Position numbers and translations under genes: made by a program. Of a DNA stretch of 7,135 nucleotides, positions 1-7,040 are shown in pieces. The notes under the pieces were generated by a model. That model saw nothing but the letters and a program-made list of their open reading frames with translations. It searched no databases and was not told where the DNA came from. This DNA comes from Betaproteobacteria bacterium HGW-Betaproteobacteria-8 (GTDB lineage: Bacteria > Pseudomonadota > Gammaproteobacteria > Burkholderiales > Methylophilaceae). How positions within the stretch are numbered: position 1 is the stretch's first letter; every line of letters begins with the position of its first letter. Location of the stretch: the NCBI GenBank assembly GCA_002842135.1, contig PHCD01000082.1, forward strand, positions 1 through 7,135. Reading direction: 5' to 3'.

Positions 1-240
1 ACGCTTGAAGAAGCCACCGGGAATCTTGCCGGCAGCATAGGTTTTTTCCTGATAATCCACGGTCAGCGGGAAGAAATCCTGACCGGCTTTTACATCACGT
101 TTACCAACAACGGTCACCAGAACAACTGTATCACCATAACTTACCATCACGGCGCCATCGGCCTGACGAGCAATCTCGCCGGTTTCCAGAGTGAGCTCAT
201 GCGCACCGTACTGTATGGTCTTTTTCACTTTGTTAAACAT
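1..240 (-). CDS. pnp: Polyribonucleotide nucleotidyltransferase (PNPase), N-terminal 80 codons only
   Basis: PNPase is a trimeric 3'-to-5' exoribonuclease that uses phosphate to release nucleoside diphosphates from RNA, usually as part of the degradosome. The visible protein starts [20 protein letters not shown] and continues through [12 protein letters not shown] (about residues 39-50) and [25 protein letters not shown] (residues 56-80). These are the conserved start of the first RNase PH-like domain. Full-length enzymes have about 700 residues, so almost 90 percent of the gene, including the catalytic second PH domain and the KH and S1 domains, lies beyond the left edge. The ATG (238-240) is preceded by a good ribosome binding site, AGAGGA, six bases upstream (247-252). 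It follows rpsO on the same strand across a 183-nt hairpin-rich spacer, the usual rpsO-pnp order. Identity is certain; intactness of the rest cannot be judged. Confidence 0.97.
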   Translation of the reverse strand, partial: MFNKVKKTIQYGAHELTLETGEIARQADGAVMVSYGDTVVLVTVVGKRDVKAGQDFFPLTVDYQEKTYAAGKIPGGFFKR

Positions 241-307
241 TTTCTATCCTCTTCTCTTCTATCTACACAATTCACTCTTACTGTTCTAGAGTGTTCTCAG
301 CAATCAA

Positions 308-322
308 GTATTTTAAAAATAC
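308..322. repeat. 15-bp AT-rich perfect palindrome in the pnp leader
   Basis: The sequence gtatttt-a-aaaatac is a perfect inverted repeat with 7-bp arms around a single base, lying between the rpsO-pnp hairpin and the pnp start. With a 1-base centre it cannot fold as an RNA hairpin without opening several pairs, so if it matters it is more likely a DNA site. It is AT-rich, so chance occurrence is plausible. No function is assigned. Confidence 0.4.
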
Positions 323-330
323 CGTCCAAC

Positions 331-380
331 AAAATGCCGAAAGCACCGCTCAACTCAATGTTGATGCGATGCTTTCGGCA
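331..380 (-). terminator. Long hairpin with short U-run after rpsO; terminator, attenuator or processing site
   Basis: The arms tgccgaaagca (335-345) and tgctttcggca (370-380) are perfectly complementary over 11 bp. In the minus-strand RNA the stem continues through a U-G wobble (369/346), three more pairs (366-368 with 347-349), one bulged base (365) and six pairs (359-364 side: 350-354 with 360-364), closing a loop of about five bases. On the minus strand the stem is followed by UUUUGUU (328-334), a modest U-tract. The plus-strand side has no T-run, so it is directional towards pnp. In Escherichia coli the rpsO-pnp spacer carries a partial terminator and an RNase III-cleaved stem used in PNPase autocontrol. 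By analogy this is a leaky rpsO terminator, a double-strand processing site, or both. The hairpin is certain from sequence; its role is inferred. Confidence 0.75.
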
Positions 381-387
381 ATATATC

Positions 388-419
388 AATTCACAAAAAT
401 AGTAACTAACTTGTGAATT
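388..419 (-). repeat. 9-bp inverted repeat immediately after the rpsO stop codon
   Basis: The arms aattcacaa (388-396) and ttgtgaatt (411-419) are perfectly complementary and enclose a 14-base spacer. The right arm starts four bases beyond the rpsO stop codon (424-426). In the transcript it would form an AU-rich stem next to the stronger GC-containing hairpin at 335-380, with no U-tract of its own. It may protect the rpsO 3' end or form part of a processing region ahead of pnp. It could also be a protein-binding site on DNA. The repeat is visible; the role is a guess. Confidence 0.5.
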
Positions 420-423
420 TGAA

Positions 424-693
424 TTATTTACGCAGGCCTAAACGCTCAATCAAGCTACGATAACGATCAGCATTCTTGCGCTTGAGATAGTCAAGCAGCT
501 TGCGACGCTGACTTACCATGGCGAGCAAACCACGACGTGAGTGATGATCTTTGGCATTTACCTTGAAATGCTCAGTCAATGTAGTAATGCGGCTGGTAAG
601 CAAAGCCACTTGCACTTCTGGTGAACCAGTATCGTTCGCGGCTTGTTGATATTCGCCTACAATCTTGGCTTTTTCTGCTGTCGTAATTGACAT
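424..693 (-). CDS. rpsO: 30S ribosomal protein S15
   Basis: S15 binds the three-way junction of helices 20-22 in the central domain of 16S rRNA early in 30S assembly and also forms a bridge to the 50S subunit. The 89-residue protein has the normal family length. It carries the hallmark segments [15 protein letters not shown] (residues 22-36), [20 protein letters not shown] (46-65) and [23 protein letters not shown] (67-89), matching the four-helix fold and its rRNA-binding His-His-Ser-Arg-Arg loop. The start at 691-693 is chosen because AGGAG lies five bases upstream (about 699-703) and the protein then begins [10 protein letters not shown] like its relatives. A 17-residue extension from an upstream TTG would run into the promoter and is not credible. 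It has its own promoter at 732-761 and is followed by paired hairpins before pnp. In E. coli S15 represses its own translation; the leader here is only about 30 nt and shows no obvious copy of that pseudoknot. Confidence 0.98.
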   Translation of the reverse strand: MSITTAEKAKIVGEYQQAANDTGSPEVQVALLTSRITTLTEHFKVNAKDHHSRRGLLAMVSQRRKLLDYLKRKNADRYRSLIERLGLRK

Positions 694-731
694 GTTTTCT
701 CCTGGATATTCTTTACCTGCAGTAACCGCGC

Positions 732-761
732 ATTTTAACCTCAAAAGCGCTGCCTTATCAA
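732..761 (-). promoter_or_regulatory. Sigma-70 type promoter for rpsO (and probably pnp)
   Basis: On the minus strand a TTGATA -35 box (756-761) and a TAAAAT -10 box (732-737) are separated by 18 bases; each box matches the consensus at five of six positions. It sits in the 109-nt gap between truB and rpsO, and transcription would begin near 724-726, leaving a leader of about 30 nt with the AGGAG ribosome binding site. A separate rpsO promoter in this gap is typical of the operon in other proteobacteria. No terminator is visible between truB and rpsO, so readthrough from upstream probably also contributes. Confidence 0.7.
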
Positions 762-802
762 GCGATTAATGGCTCAATTATTAAATCATTTGCCGAAGCC
801 GC

Positions 803-1714
803 TTAAGTGCGCGCGACAAGCAGCCTTTTTGGTGCGATCTTCCCATCCCTGTCCAGTTCACCCAAGCCGAGGAACTGGCCATTCTCATGATATATTCGGA
901 AAAAACCATCGATTTTCGTTCCCGACTTCCATACACTTTGCCCCTGTAACAAATAGTAGGCACTATCGGCATCCAGTTCCACCCGTGGCAGATCCACGAT
1001 AGAAGCATCTGCCGGTAAAAGGATACTGTCACGCTCCTCAGCAGACATCTTCTCCAACTGTTCCATGGAGCAGGCATCTTCAAGCCTGAAATGAGCCGTA
1101 CTTAAGCGGCGCAGACCGGCAAGGTGTGCGCCGCAACCGAGCGCATGGCCTATATCTTCCGCCAAGGTACGGATATAGGTACCTTTGCTACAGGCCACGT
1201 TGATCTCAAATCGATGCTGTTCCTGATCAAAACCGGTCAGCTCAATGGAAAAAATGGTGACTTGGCGGGCAGGACGCGCGATTTCCACACCATCCCGCGC
1301 GTATTCATACAGCGCCTTGCCCTGATGCTTCAGGGCAGAATACATCGGCGGCACCTGTTCGATTCCACCGACAAAAGATTTCAGCACGGCCTGCAACTGC
1401 GCGGGCGACACATTCACTTCGCTACGGCTCAGCACCTCACCCTCGACATCACCGGTAGATGTCGTACTGCCGAGCTGAACCAGGGCCCGGTAACTCTTAT
1501 CGGCATCGAGCAAAAAATGGGAAAACTTCGTAGCTTCACCCAGGCAGATTGGAAGCAAGCCTGTTGCGAGAGGATCCAAGCTGCCGGTATGTCCAGCCTT
1601 CGCCGCCTGGTAGAGCCGCTTGACCTGCTGCAAGGCTTGGTTAGATGACAAACCCAAAGGCTTGTCGAGTAACAGCACACCGTCAATAGCGCGCTTGATG
1701 CGTCTGAATTGCAT
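803..1714 (-). CDS. truB: tRNA pseudouridine-55 synthase
   Basis: TruB isomerises uridine 55 in the T-loop of nearly all tRNAs to pseudouridine and also acts as a tRNA folding chaperone. The 303-residue protein (E. coli about 314) has the TruB catalytic core. The catalytic aspartate is D47 in GHTGSLDPLATG (residues 41-52). The conserved tyrosine is Y75 in KSYRALVQLG, followed by VPPMYSALKHQGKALYEYAR (121-140) and KGTYIRTLAEDIG (177-189). The C-terminal region from about residue 240, ending in FLGLGELDRDGKIAPKRLL, fits the bacterial TruB C-terminal PUA-like domain. The start at 1712-1714 is the only ATG between the in-frame rbfA stop 24 nt upstream and the conserved core. The bases before it (GGCAGCTCCTGAC) contain no recognisable Shine-Dalgarno sequence, unlike every neighbour, so translation probably depends on coupling to rbfA. 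Confidence 0.97.
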   Translation of the reverse strand: MQFRRIKRAIDGVLLLDKPLGLSSNQALQQVKRLYQAAKAGHTGSLDPLATGLLPICLGEATKFSHFLLDADKSYRALVQLGSTTSTGDVEGEVLSRSEVNVSPAQLQAVLKSFVGGIEQVPPMYSALKHQGKALYEYARDGVEIARPARQVTIFSIELTGFDQEQHRFEINVACSKGTYIRTLAEDIGHALGCGAHLAGLRRLSTAHFRLEDACSMEQLEKMSAEERDSILLPADASIVDLPRVELDADSAYYLLQGQSVWKSGTKIDGFFRIYHENGQFLGLGELDRDGKIAPKRLLVART

Positions 1715-1738
1715 GTCAGGAGCTGCCGTTGGTAACGC

Positions 1739-2119
1739 TTATTTTGATGGTTTGTTTTTTTGATTTGATACGAGCTGATCTGGGGCCAATGCTTCATCAA
1801 TCAGCCGGGAAAGCCGCATACCGCGGTCGATGGAAGCATCATAGATAAAATGCAGCTGCGGCACTGTGCGCAACAGCATGCGTTTTCCCAGTTGCGTGCG
1901 CAGAAAGCCAGCGGACTTTTCCAGGCCTTTTTGCAGCTCTGGCGTACCGGATTTTGCACTGTAGTAGATTTTTGCATGCGCCATATCGCCGCTCACCTCA
2001 ACTTCGGTGAGCGTGACCATGCCGATGCGCGGATCTTTCACCTCGAATTGCAGCAAATCAGCGAGTTCTCGCTGAATCTGCTCTGCAACCCGATCGCTTC
2101 TGGAAAATTCCTTGGCCAT
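1739..2119 (-). CDS. rbfA: 30S ribosome-binding factor A
   Basis: RbfA is a small KH-fold protein that binds the pre-30S subunit near helix 1 and helix 44 of 16S rRNA, helps finish 5'-end maturation and is needed for growth in the cold. The 126-residue product (E. coli 133) shows the family signatures FSRSDRVAEQIQRELADLL (residues 5-23), VKDPRIGMVTLTEVEVSGD (27-45), AKIYYS (49-54) and PQLHFIYDASIDRGMRLSRL (87-106). The short lysine-rich tail ends NKPSK. The start at 2117-2119 is preferred because AGGGA lies five bases upstream and MAKEFSRSDR matches the usual N-terminus; a GTG seven codons earlier has no ribosome binding site and would add unconserved residues. It lies 44 nt after infB and 24 nt before truB, the normal operon order. 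Confidence 0.97.
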   Translation of the reverse strand: MAKEFSRSDRVAEQIQRELADLLQFEVKDPRIGMVTLTEVEVSGDMAHAKIYYSAKSGTPELQKGLEKSAGFLRTQLGKRMLLRTVPQLHFIYDASIDRGMRLSRLIDEALAPDQLVSNQKNKPSK

Positions 2120-2163
2120 ATATATCCCTATGCAAAACACCCGAACGAAGTGCTTTTCATACC

Positions 2164-4863
2164 TTACAGGGACCGAGCCACTTCAACGACTTCAAACACT
2201 TCCAATGTGTCGCCGACTTCGATCTCATTGAAATTCTTCAGTGACAGACCGCATTCGAAGTTGGCTTTGACTTCTTTCACATCGTCCTTGAAGCGCTTGA
2301 GCGAATCCAGCTCGCCTTCATGAATAACCACGTCATTGCGCAGCACACGCACTCTCGAACCACGCTTGACCATACCGTCCAGGACGTAACAGCCAGCGAC
2401 CGCACCCACCTTGGAGATGCGATAAACTTCGCGAATCTCGACCAAGCCGATGACATTTTCTTTCTGTTCTGGTGCCAGCATGCCGCTCAATGCCGCCTTC
2501 ACTTCATCGACAGCCTGATAAATGATGTTGTAGTAACGAACATCCACACCCAGCGTTTCGATCAGTTTACGTGCACCGGCATCGGCACGTACGTTAAAGC
2601 CAATCAAGACACCCTTCGATGCAGAGGCCAGATTGACGTCTGATTCGCTGATAGCGCCAACGCCTGTATGAATAATGTTGACCTTGACTTCGTCAGTTGA
2701 GAGCTTCTGCAACGATGTTGCCAACGCTTCATAAGAACCCTGAACATCCGACTTGATGATCATCGGCAAGGTCTTCACTTCGCCTTCAGCCATCTGGTCA
2801 AAAATGCTTTCCAGCTTGGAAGCCTGCTGACGTGCCAGCTTCACATCGCGGAATTTACCCTGACGGAACAAGGCAATTTCACGCGCTTTGCGCTCATCAT
2901 TCAGAACAATAACTTCCTCACCGGCATTCGGCACATCCGACAGGCCGAGGATTTCCACCGGGATGGATGGACCAGCTTCCTTGATCTCATTGCCATTCTC
3001 ATCGAGCATGGCACGCACGCGACCAAACGAACTGCCCGCAAGCAACATATCGCCACGGTTCAATGTACCGGCCTGCACCAGGATGGTTGCCACCGGGCCA
3101 CGGCCCTTGTCCAAACGCCCTTCAATCACGAGGCCTTTGGCCGGAATATTTTTGGCTGCCTTCAATTCCAGAACTTCAGCCTGCAACAGCACAGCCTCCA
3201 GCAGGCTGTCGATGCCCTGTCCGGTTTTGGCAGACACTTCAACAAACATGGTATCGCCACCGTATTCTTCCGGGATCACCTCTTGTGCAACCAGCTCCTG
3301 TTTGACGCGCTCTGGATTCGCACCTTGCACGTCAATCTTGTTAATCGCTACCACCAAGGGCACCCCACCCGCCTTGGCGTGATGAACGGCTTCAATAGTT
3401 TGCGGCATGACGCCATCATCGGCCGCCACCACCAGAATCACCACATCTGTCGCCTTGGCGCCACGTGCACGCATGGCGGTAAACGCTTCATGGCCTGGCG
3501 TGTCAAGGAAAGTCACCATACCGCGCGGCGTTTCCACATGGTAAGCACCGATATGCTGCGTAATGCCGCCCGCTTCGCCTGAAGCTACACGGGTACGGCG
3601 AATGTAATCCAGCAATGAAGTTTTACCATGATCGACGTGACCCATGACGGTCACTACTGGAGGACGCGGCTCCTGAACAGCTTCTGCATGGTCGGTAGAA
3701 TCAAGAAAGGCTTCTGGATCGTTGGCCGCTGCTGCTTGGGCAGTATGACCCATTTCTTCAACGACGATGATGGCAGTTTCCTGATCCAGCACCTGGTTGA
3801 TGGTCACCATCATCCCCATTTTCATGAGTGTCTTGATGACTTCACTGGCCTTGACTGCCATCTTGTGTGCGAGATCCGCTACAGAAATGGTTTCCGGCAC
3901 CATGACTTCATGAATGACAGGTTCAGTAGGTGCATTGAATGAATGCGGTCCTTCGTCGCCTTCTTTATGCGCCTTGGATTTGCCTTTATGCCCGCGCCAG
4001 CCTTGTGCCAGTGCAGTATCCCCGCGAGTTTTGATGCCACGCTTTTTGTTTTGCGTATCGGCCCAATCCTTGTTTTTGCTGGCTTTTTTCGCACCCTTGT
4101 CTTCAGCCTTTACGCCTTCCTTGGCTACAGGTTTGTGCAATGTACCCTCTGAAAGCTTGCTAGCTTTTTCAGCAACAGCTGCCGCTTCGGCGGCTTTCCG
4201 GGCTTCATCTTCCAGTCTCTTCTGAATCAGGGCCTGTTTTTTCTGCAGTTCTTCAGTCTGCAAAGCCATCAGTTTTGCTTGACGTTTGGCTTCCTGCTCA
4301 CGAATCGCAATTTGTTCTGGTGTCAGGACGGTCTTCTTGAGGGTTCTTGTCTCAGCTACAGGGGGCGGAGCAACTGGCTCTACAACAGGTTGCGGAGCCT
4401 CAACAACCTCGGCCACAGGCTCTTCAACCACGGACTCTACTACGGATTCAGGAGCTGCCGGCGCTTCAACTATGTCTGCGGGAACTGCCGTTTCAACAGG
4501 CTGCACTACTGCCTCTGCGGCTTCAGCTACAACTCCAGTCTCTTCAGCCTGCTCCAGATCGGAGATATCACGACGTACCAATACGCGCTTTTTACGCACT
4601 TCAACTTGAATTGTGCGCGCCTTGCCGCTGCTATCAGTCTTCTTGATTTCAGTACTCTGCTTGCGCGTCAACGTGATTTTATTCTTTGGCTCCTGTGCGC
4701 CGTGCTCCTTACGCAAGTACTCCAACAAAGAGGTTTTGTCTTGCTCAGTCAGCTCGTCATCTTGCGCGGCCTTGTTGACGCCAGCACCTTTGAGCTGCTC
4801 CAGAAGCAGCTCGGCTGGCAAATTTAACTCACTGGCAAATTGTGCTACGCTTGATTTTCCCAT
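2164..4863 (-). CDS. infB: Translation initiation factor IF-2
   Basis: IF-2 is the GTPase that delivers formylmethionyl-tRNA to the 30S subunit and promotes 50S joining. The protein has 899 residues (E. coli 890). Residues 1-50 form the IF2 N-terminal subdomain. Residues about 110-170 are a flexible Ala/Val/Pro/Glu-rich linker, about 180-235 a charged, probably helical stretch, and about 315-375 a second IF2-N-like module ([20 protein letters not shown]). The G domain starts near residue 400: G1 GHVDHGKT (408-415), switch I GGITQHIG (432-439), G3 DTPGH (454-458), G4 NKID (508-511) and G5 SAK (544-546). Domains II, III and the fMet-tRNA-binding C-terminal domain follow, with [20 protein letters not shown] in the last part. 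A GGAGAGG ribosome binding site (about 4871-4877) supports the start. It lies 79 nt downstream of nusA. No strongly supported internal start for a shorter IF-2 isoform was found. Confidence 0.98.
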   Translation of the reverse strand: MGKSSVAQFASELNLPAELLLEQLKGAGVNKAAQDDELTEQDKTSLLEYLRKEHGAQEPKNKITLTRKQSTEIKKTDSSGKARTIQVEVRKKRVLVRRDISDLEQAEETGVVAEAAEAVVQPVETAVPADIVEAPAAPESVVESVVEEPVAEVVEAPQPVVEPVAPPPVAETRTLKKTVLTPEQIAIREQEAKRQAKLMALQTEELQKKQALIQKRLEDEARKAAEAAAVAEKASKLSEGTLHKPVAKEGVKAEDKGAKKASKNKDWADTQNKKRGIKTRGDTALAQGWRGHKGKSKAHKEGDEGPHSFNAPTEPVIHEVMVPETISVADLAHKMAVKASEVIKTLMKMGMMVTINQVLDQETAIIVVEEMGHTAQAAAANDPEAFLDSTDHAEAVQEPRPPVVTVMGHVDHGKTSLLDYIRRTRVASGEAGGITQHIGAYHVETPRGMVTFLDTPGHEAFTAMRARGAKATDVVILVVAADDGVMPQTIEAVHHAKAGGVPLVVAINKIDVQGANPERVKQELVAQEVIPEEYGGDTMFVEVSAKTGQGIDSLLEAVLLQAEVLELKAAKNIPAKGLVIEGRLDKGRGPVATILVQAGTLNRGDMLLAGSSFGRVRAMLDENGNEIKEAGPSIPVEILGLSDVPNAGEEVIVLNDERKAREIALFRQGKFRDVKLARQQASKLESIFDQMAEGEVKTLPMIIKSDVQGSYEALATSLQKLSTDEVKVNIIHTGVGAISESDVNLASASKGVLIGFNVRADAGARKLIETLGVDVRYYNIIYQAVDEVKAALSGMLAPEQKENVIGLVEIREVYRISKVGAVAGCYVLDGMVKRGSRVRVLRNDVVIHEGELDSLKRFKDDVKEVKANFECGLSLKNFNEIEVGDTLEVFEVVEVARSL

Positions 4864-4942
4864 ACTGCTACCTCTCCAGTTGTTTCTTTTGCGCTTACAT
4901 ACGCATTACAAATACTTGATATCATCAATCGTTGTGGTCACC

Positions 4943-6409
4943 TCAGGCAAACCAGGGAGCACGCGCTGTCATGATAAGCGTCTTGGCGCGCTCGGCATCC
5001 ATACCCGTCATCTCAACGAGATCGTCTACCGCCAGATCAGCCAAGTCTTCCATGGTCGAAACACCCTGAGATGCCAGCTTGTGCGCAGTAGCATCATCCA
5101 TGCCTTCCATAGTCAGCAAATCTTCGCTGGCTTCCTCAACCTTTTCTTCCCTGGCGATCGCCTCCTTCAACAAAGCAGCACGGGCACGCTTGCGCAGCTC
5201 ATTGATGGTGTCATCATCGAACGCTTCAATTTCGCTCATCTCTGAAAGCGGGACATAAGCGATTTCTTCCAGTGTACCGAAACCTTCTTCAACCAAGATG
5301 TCAGCAACTTCCTCATCCACGTCGAGTTTTTCCATGAACAAACCGCGTGTGCTGGTATGTTCTTCCTCATGCTTCTTCGCAGCTTCTTCTTCAGTCAGGA
5401 TATTCAGCGTCCAACCGGTTAACTCTGAGGCCAGGCGCACATTCTGTCCGCTACGGCCAATTGCCTGTGCAAGCTGATCTTCTGCCACAACCACATCCAT
5501 GCTATGGGCATCTTCATCCACCACGATACTGGTGACCTCAGCCGGGGCCATGGCGTTGATGACAAATTGCGCCGGCTCCATCGACCAAAGAATAATGTCC
5601 ACACGCTCGCCAGCCAACTCTCCGGTAACCGCCTGTACACGCGAGCCTCGCATACCGACACAGGTACCGACAGGGTCCAGACGCTGATCATTGGTTTTCA
5701 CTGCAATTTTGGAACGCAAGCCAGGATCACGTGCCGCAGCCCTGATTTCCAGCAGGCCTTCTTCAATCTCAGGCACTTCCAGCTCAAACAACTTGACCAG
5801 GAATTCCGGTGCGATGCGTGACAAAATCAGTTGCGGGCCACGACCACCACGCTCAATGCGTGACAAGTAGGCACGTACACGATCGCCAACGCGCAGATTC
5901 TCTTTCGGGATCATCTGTTCACGTGGCAACAAGGACTCGATACGACCGACTTCAATAATGGCATTGCCTTTTTCCATGCGCTTGATGACACCAGTCACCA
6001 GATGCTCTTTGCGGGCAAGGAAATCATCCAGAATCTGTTCGCGCTCTGCCTCACGCACCTTTTGCAGAATGACCTGTTTCGCGGCTTGTGCGCCAATACG
6101 GCCAAACTCGATAGATTCGAGAGGCTCCTCAATATACTCGCCCTCAACCAGCCCTTTGGCGCGCTCATCGGAAAGCACAACCTGAGCCGCCGGATTTTCA
6201 AGGACATCGTCTGCCACAACCTGCCAGCGACGGAAGGACTGATATTCACCATTGTCACGGTCGATAGCAACGCGTACGTCTGCCTCTTCACTGAAGCGCT
6301 TCTTGCTTGCGGAAGCAAGTGCCAGCTCTAGCGCAGTAAAGATGACTTCCTTGGCCACATTTTTTTCGTGTGCCAAAGCATCTACCAGTAATAAAATTTC
6401 GCGACTCAT
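4943..6409 (-). CDS. nusA: Transcription termination/antitermination factor NusA
   Basis: NusA binds RNA polymerase, prolongs pausing, helps intrinsic and Rho termination, and joins the NusB-NusE-NusG complex that prevents early termination in rRNA operons. The 488-residue protein (E. coli 495) is complete. It has an RNA polymerase-binding N-terminal domain (about 1-125), an S1 domain (about 135-200, with [19 protein letters not shown]), KH1 with GMRG (252-255) and KH2 with GRSG (318-321). Two C-terminal acidic helix-hairpin-helix repeats follow (about 360-415 and 428-488), as in E. coli, where the last repeat contacts the alpha-subunit C-terminal domain and relieves autoinhibition. These repeats are absent from many Gram-positive NusA proteins, which fits a proteobacterium. 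The ATG at 6407-6409 has GGAGA five bases upstream. rimP ends 27 nt upstream. Placement behind an rRNA operon is noteworthy given its role in rRNA transcription. Confidence 0.98.
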   Translation of the reverse strand: MSREILLLVDALAHEKNVAKEVIFTALELALASASKKRFSEEADVRVAIDRDNGEYQSFRRWQVVADDVLENPAAQVVLSDERAKGLVEGEYIEEPLESIEFGRIGAQAAKQVILQKVREAEREQILDDFLARKEHLVTGVIKRMEKGNAIIEVGRIESLLPREQMIPKENLRVGDRVRAYLSRIERGGRGPQLILSRIAPEFLVKLFELEVPEIEEGLLEIRAAARDPGLRSKIAVKTNDQRLDPVGTCVGMRGSRVQAVTGELAGERVDIILWSMEPAQFVINAMAPAEVTSIVVDEDAHSMDVVVAEDQLAQAIGRSGQNVRLASELTGWTLNILTEEEAAKKHEEEHTSTRGLFMEKLDVDEEVADILVEEGFGTLEEIAYVPLSEMSEIEAFDDDTINELRKRARAALLKEAIAREEKVEEASEDLLTMEGMDDATAHKLASQGVSTMEDLADLAVDDLVEMTGMDAERAKTLIMTARAPWFA

Positions 6410-6436
6410 TTCAATCTCCGCTTAAAATCCTGCAAG

Positions 6437-6871
6437 TTAGAACTCTGGAGCCAATCTGGCCTTGTCAACATTACTGAGGGCAATTTGATGCACCACCCCT
6501 TCGCACTCTATTAACAAGTTTCCCGACTCCAAACCTCGCAATATGCCTAAAAAATTCTTTCTGTTTTCTACCGGCACACGCAGTTTCACTTGTGCGCGCT
6601 CGCCGGAAAAACGCTCAAAATCGCTTTGCTTTTTCAGCACTCTATCCAGCCCAGGCGAGGAAACCTCAAGCCTGTCGTAGTCAATATCATGCTCAACCGC
6701 CAGCAGGTTACCCATCTGATTGCTTACCAACACACAATCATCAATCGTGATACCTTCTGGCTTATCGATAAATAAGCGCAATAATTTGCCGCGATTGGAT
6801 ATTTCAAGATCCACCAACTCATAACCGAGTTGAGTCAGCGAACGCTCCAATAATGCATGCAAATCCTGCAT
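6437..6871 (-). CDS. rimP: Ribosome maturation factor RimP
   Basis: RimP (formerly YhbC/P15a) binds the free 30S subunit and is needed for efficient assembly, especially steps involving S12 and the central pseudoknot. The 144-residue protein (E. coli about 150) shows the family features: an N-terminal alpha/beta domain with LTQLGYELVDLEI (residues 12-24) and LLRLFIDKPEGITIDDC (30-46), the signature VSSPGLDRVLKKQSDFERF (70-88), and a C-terminal SH3-like barrel (about 92-144). The start at 6869-6871 is chosen because GAGGA lies seven bases upstream and MQDLHALLERSL matches the usual beginning. An 18-codon upstream extension from a TTG would translate the leader hairpin (6906-6922) and is rejected. 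It is the first gene of the operon; its control region lies at 6901-6959. Confidence 0.96.
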   Translation of the reverse strand: MQDLHALLERSLTQLGYELVDLEISNRGKLLRLFIDKPEGITIDDCVLVSNQMGNLLAVEHDIDYDRLEVSSPGLDRVLKKQSDFERFSGERAQVKLRVPVENRKNFLGILRGLESGNLLIECEGVVHQIALSNVDKARLAPEF

Positions 6872-6900
6872 CAAATTATCCTCAAACAAGTTCCGGAAAC

Positions 6901-6922
6901 AAAAAATGGGCCCAAAGCCCAT
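6901..6922 (-). terminator. Terminator-like hairpin in the rimP leader
   Basis: In the minus-strand RNA, AUGGGC (6917-6922) pairs with GCCCAU (6906-6911) around a five-base loop, four of six pairs being G-C, and five U residues (6901-6905) follow at once. This has the form of a short intrinsic terminator 30 nt before the rimP start codon. It lies only a few bases after the predicted start point of the extended -10 promoter. It could be a second terminator for the upstream rRNA operon, an attenuator of rimP readthrough, or a 5'-end stem that stabilises the rimP mRNA. The hairpin is clear; the role is open. Confidence 0.55.
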
Positions 6923-6931
6923 CAAAACAAC

Positions 6932-6940
6932 ATTATATCA
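6932..6940 (-). promoter_or_regulatory. Extended -10 promoter for the rimP-nusA-infB operon
   Basis: On the minus strand the sequence TGATATAAT is a perfect extended -10 element (TGn followed by the consensus TATAAT at 6932-6937). The hexamer at 17-bp spacing is TACCAA (6955-6960), a poor -35 box, which fits promoters that rely on the TG extension. Initiation would be expected around 6922-6926. It lies between the rRNA operon terminator and the rimP leader hairpin, and the -35 region is filled by a 19-bp palindrome. It is the only strong promoter-like match in the 5S-rimP gap. Confidence 0.65.
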
Positions 6941-6959
6941 ACCAATTCAATGAATTGGT
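6941..6959. promoter_or_regulatory. 19-bp perfect palindrome abutting the -10 element; candidate operator
   Basis: ACCAATTCAATGAATTGGT has 9-bp arms (6941-6949 and 6951-6959) around one central base and touches the TG of the extended -10 element. It covers roughly -17 to -36 of the predicted promoter, where a dimeric DNA-binding protein would interfere with or replace -35 contacts. With a one-base centre it is unlikely to act as an RNA hairpin. I do not recognise the site as belonging to a named regulator: the half-sites are ordered ATTCA then TGAAT, the reverse of the arginine repressor box. Function is inferred from position only. Confidence 0.5.
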
Positions 6960-6978
6960 ATTAGTAACTTCCACAAAC

Positions 6979-7007
6979 ACAAAAGCCCTCATATCGAGGG
7001 CTTTTGT
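6979..7007 (-). terminator. Intrinsic terminator of the upstream rRNA operon
   Basis: The arms acaaaagccctc (6979-6990) and gagggcttttgt (6996-7007) give a 12-bp perfect stem with a five-base loop. On the minus strand the GC core GCCCUC/GAGGGC is followed by UUUUGUGUUUG, a typical U-rich tail. It starts 34 nt after the end of the 5S gene, the expected place for the rRNA operon terminator. Because the stem also has A-runs on its 5' side, it could work weakly in the other direction, but no plus-strand gene leads into it. Confidence 0.85.
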
Positions 7008-7040
7008 TAGAGCCTGAGAAATTCCCAGGTTCAGAATAAG

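Noticed and set aside
199..402. 67-codon plus-strand open frame across the pnp start and the rpsO-pnp spacer
   Set aside because: It reads through the pnp start, its leader and the spacer hairpin, and has no family resemblance.
694..731. S15 translational operator (pseudoknot) in the rpsO leader
   Set aside because: The leader is about 30 nt and shows only a four-pair stem (TTAC/GTAA), not enough to claim an S15-binding structure.
1124..1648. 174-codon plus-strand open frame antisense to truB
   Set aside because: It lies wholly opposite a clear truB gene, its product resembles no family I know, and it has no convincing ribosome binding site; it is a by-product of truB codon use.
2120..2163. 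Possible hairpin followed by UUUU in the infB-rbfA gap
   Set aside because: The best stem is about five pairs with two G-U wobbles, too weak for a terminator, and the genes are evidently cotranscribed.
4286..4827. Overlapping plus-strand open frames opposite the start of infB, with Ser/Thr/Gly/Ala-rich or Gln/Leu-rich products
   Set aside because: They mirror the repetitive Ala/Val/Pro/Glu linker of IF-2 on the other strand and have no independent support.
4845..4925. 26-codon minus-strand small frame (begins [10 protein letters not shown]) overlapping the infB start out of frame
   Set aside because: It could act as an upstream frame affecting infB, but its ATG has no ribosome binding site and the peptide has no recognisable feature, so chance is the simpler explanation.
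4916..4928. Small inverted repeat ttgat-atc-atcaa in the nusA-infB gap
   Set aside because: Arms of only five AT-rich pairs are expected by chance, and no promoter or U-run accompanies it.
7013..7029. Short hairpin between the 5S 3' end and the rrn terminator
   Set aside because: It has seven pairs with one wobble and a three-base loop; it may help 5S 3'-end processing, but it is too short to annotate with confidence.
6872..7040. Search for a tRNA gene (metY-like) between 5S and rimP, as seen upstream of rimP in E. coli
   Set aside because: No cloverleaf, GGTTCGAATCC-type T-arm or CCA end is present on either strand of this gap.
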